DNA of 56,895 bases from Phaeodactylibacter sp. Its GTDB lineage: Bacteria > Bacteroidota > Bacteroidia > Chitinophagales > Saprospiraceae. The stretch spans positions 1 to 56,895 of the forward strand of contig JAGFJE010000126.1 of NCBI GenBank assembly GCA_024103175.1, given 5' to 3'. The translations under genes and the position numbers were made by a program. Positions 55,481 to 56,895 of this stretch are shown here, piece after piece (positions within the stretch are counted from its first letter, which is position 1; each line of letters starts with the position of its first letter). The notes beneath the pieces were generated by a model. The model was not told where the DNA came from and did not search any database. It saw nothing but the letters and a program-made list of their open reading frames with translations.

Positions 55481-56895
55481 ATGGAAACACAGAAAATAGC
55501 TCAAAATAAGGTTTTAGAAGAAAGTTTAACTTTCGACGATGTACTTCTGGTGCCCGCCTATTCAGAAGTCCTGCCCCGCGAAGTCGACGTTTCAACCTAC
55601 CTCACCCGCGGCCTCAAGCTGAACGCTCCGATCGTTTCTGCCGCCATGGATACCGTCACGGAAAACAAGCTGGCCATAGCCATCGCCCGACAGGGTGGTA
55701 TCGGTATCATTCACAAGAACATGGCCATCGAAGAGCAGGCCGAGCAGGTGCGCAGCGTCAAGCGTTCGGAGAGCGGCATGATCGTCGACCCGGTGACGCT
55801 TACCCAGGATGCCATCGTCGGCGACGCCCTCAGCCTGATGCGGCGCTTCAAGATCGGCGGAATTCCCATCATCGATGCTCAGAACAGGCTTACGGGCATA
55901 CTCACCAACCGGGACCTGCGCTTTGAAACCCAGCTCGACCGCCCGGTGAAGGAACTGATGACCAGCCGCAACCTGGTGACCGCTCCGGTGGGCACCACCC
56001 TGGAGCAGGCCCGGGAGATCCTGCAGGCCCACAAGATCGAAAAACTGCCCGTCGTCGATGAGCATAAAAAGCTGGTGGGCCTCATTACGTACAAGGACAT
56101 CATGAAGGTCCAGGATTACCCCCATTCCTGCAAGGATTCCCTGGGCCGCCTGGTGGTGGGCGCCGCCGTCGGCGTCACCAGCGATATGCTGGCACGGGTG
56201 GAAGCCCTGGTCCGAGTTGATGTAGACGTAGTCATTGTGGATACGGCGCACGGCCATTCCCGGGGCGTTTTGCAGGCGATCAAAGATGTAAAAGGGCATT
56301 TCCCCCACCTTCAGGTCATCGGCGGCAACGTGGCCACCGGCGAAGGAGCGCTGGCCCTGGCCGACGCCGGCGCCGACGGCATCAAGGTTGGGGTCGGCCC
56401 CGGCTCGATCTGTACTACCCGGGTGGTAGCCGGCGTGGGCGTACCGCAGCTTTCCGCCATTTTCAATGCCTCCCGGGCAGTCAAGGACAGGGGTATTCCG
56501 GTCATCGGCGACGGAGGCATCCGCTATACGGGCGATATCGTCAAAGCCCTGGCCGCCGGCGCCAGCACCATCATGGCGGGCAGCCTGTTCGCCGGCGTGG
56601 AGGAAGCTCCGGGCGAAACGATCATTTACGAAGGCCGAAAGTTCAAGGTATACCGCGGCATGGGTTCTCTGGGCGCCATGCAGCAGGGTTCCAAAGACCG
56701 CTACTTCCAGGATGTGGAAGACGACATCAAGAAACTGGTTCCGGAAGGGATCGAAGGGCGGGTGCCCTACAAAGGCACCGTCGCGGAAGTAATGGTGCAG
56801 TACCTCGGCGGCCTGCGCGCCGGGATGGGCTACTGCGGCGCTGGCGACATCCCCGGCCTGCAACACGCCCGCTTTGTCAAGATCACCGGCTCGGG
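55481..56895 (+). CDS. guaB: IMP dehydrogenase (3' end outside window)
   Basis: 471 complete codons up to the right edge; roughly 20 residues are missing at the C-terminus. It oxidises IMP to XMP, the first committed step of GMP synthesis. It begins [32 protein letters not shown], has two CBS domains (about 95-210, with [22 protein letters not shown] and [18 protein letters not shown]), the IMP loop [11 protein letters not shown] with the catalytic Cys, [10 protein letters not shown], and the flap [16 protein letters not shown]. The only in-frame ATG upstream of the family start is 55481. Confidence 0.97.
   Translation, partial: METQKIAQNKVLEESLTFDDVLLVPAYSEVLPREVDVSTYLTRGLKLNAPIVSAAMDTVTENKLAIAIARQGGIGIIHKNMAIEEQAEQVRSVKRSESGMIVDPVTLTQDAIVGDALSLMRRFKIGGIPIIDAQNRLTGILTNRDLRFETQLDRPVKELMTSRNLVTAPVGTTLEQAREILQAHKIEKLPVVDEHKKLVGLITYKDIMKVQDYPHSCKDSLGRLVVGAAVGVTSDMLARVEALVRVDVDVVIVDTAHGHSRGVLQAIKDVKGHFPHLQVIGGNVATGEGALALADAGADGIKVGVGPGSICTTRVVAGVGVPQLSAIFNASRAVKDRGIPVIGDGGIRYTGDIVKALAAGASTIMAGSLFAGVEEAPGETIIYEGRKFKVYRGMGSLGAMQQGSKDRYFQDVEDDIKKLVPEGIEGRVPYKGTVAEVMVQYLGGLRAGMGYCGAGDIPGLQHARFVKITGS

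Noticed and set aside
55592..56866. A 424-codon minus-strand frame opposite guaB
   Set aside because: guaB shows complete IMP dehydrogenase motifs on the plus strand; the antisense frame has none.

Overview
The window looks like a stretch of a Bacteroidota chromosome, most likely a member of the Saprospiria (Lewinella/Phaeodactylibacter-like). This is an inference, not a database match. It rests on a SusC/SusD pair, a DUF5723 outer-membrane-type protein, lamin-tail and WG-repeat proteins, several lipoproteins, near absence of Shine-Dalgarno sequences, repeated TAnnTTTG promoter boxes, and the gene order rpsU-xerC-hpf-tRNAs-tuf-secE-nusG-rplKAJL-rpoBC. Most genes look GC-rich; the two defence genes near 2.2-4.1 kb and the gene-free island at 42.9-43.8 kb are visibly more AT-rich.

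Layout. 1-4.9 kb: the tail of a coiled-coil protein, a fused glycosyltransferase, a two-gene Septu-type defence module (PtuA ATPase plus PtuB HNH nuclease) and recR. 5-11.2 kb: pyruvate dehydrogenase E2, a minimal kinase-like protein, a CoA-binding protein, a nested repeat element, a small membrane protein, mazG, a bifunctional nuclease and threonine aldolase. 11.3-27.2 kb: the transcription/translation super-cluster, all on the minus strand (rpsU, xerC, hpf, tRNA-Thr, tRNA-Tyr, tRNA-Gly, tRNA-Thr, tuf, tRNA-Trp, secE, nusG, rplK, rplA, rplJ, rplL, rpoB, rpoC), ending at a clear terminator. 27.3-34.2 kb: a TonB-C domain protein, a DUF3179 lipoprotein and a SusCD outer-membrane uptake pair. 34.4-42.8 kb: pdxJ, a CPBP protease overlapping cdsA, psd, a WG-repeat protein, two proteins of unknown function, lysS and a histone-deacetylase-family hydrolase. 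42.85-43.8 kb: an AT-rich gene-free island with repeated ATG-leader motifs and a probable small RNA. 43.8-56.9 kb: a long coiled-coil protein, asd, a lamin-tail surface protein, diacylglycerol/undecaprenol kinase, a DUF5723 protein, a GNAT acetyltransferase, a phosphohexomutase, pcm, a lipoprotein, tadA and the 5' part of guaB.

How the genes work together. Most are housekeeping: the RNA polymerase and ribosome operon, phospholipid synthesis (cdsA, psd), lysine/threonine precursor and PLP supply (asd, pdxJ, ltaE) and nucleotide metabolism (guaB, mazG). The accessory part is the Septu pair beside recR and the SusCD uptake pair.

The more unusual signals lie between genes: (a) degenerate 8-bp tandem arrays that repeatedly touch the 3' ends of genes; (b) strong hairpins placed about 18-29 nt before start codons, some with changes that keep pairing only as G-U in the RNA sense; (c) a 60-bp tandem copy of the lysS 3' end whose five differences are all synonymous; (d) the AT-rich island with four copies of an ATG leader; (e) several promoters so close to start codons that leaderless mRNAs are predicted.
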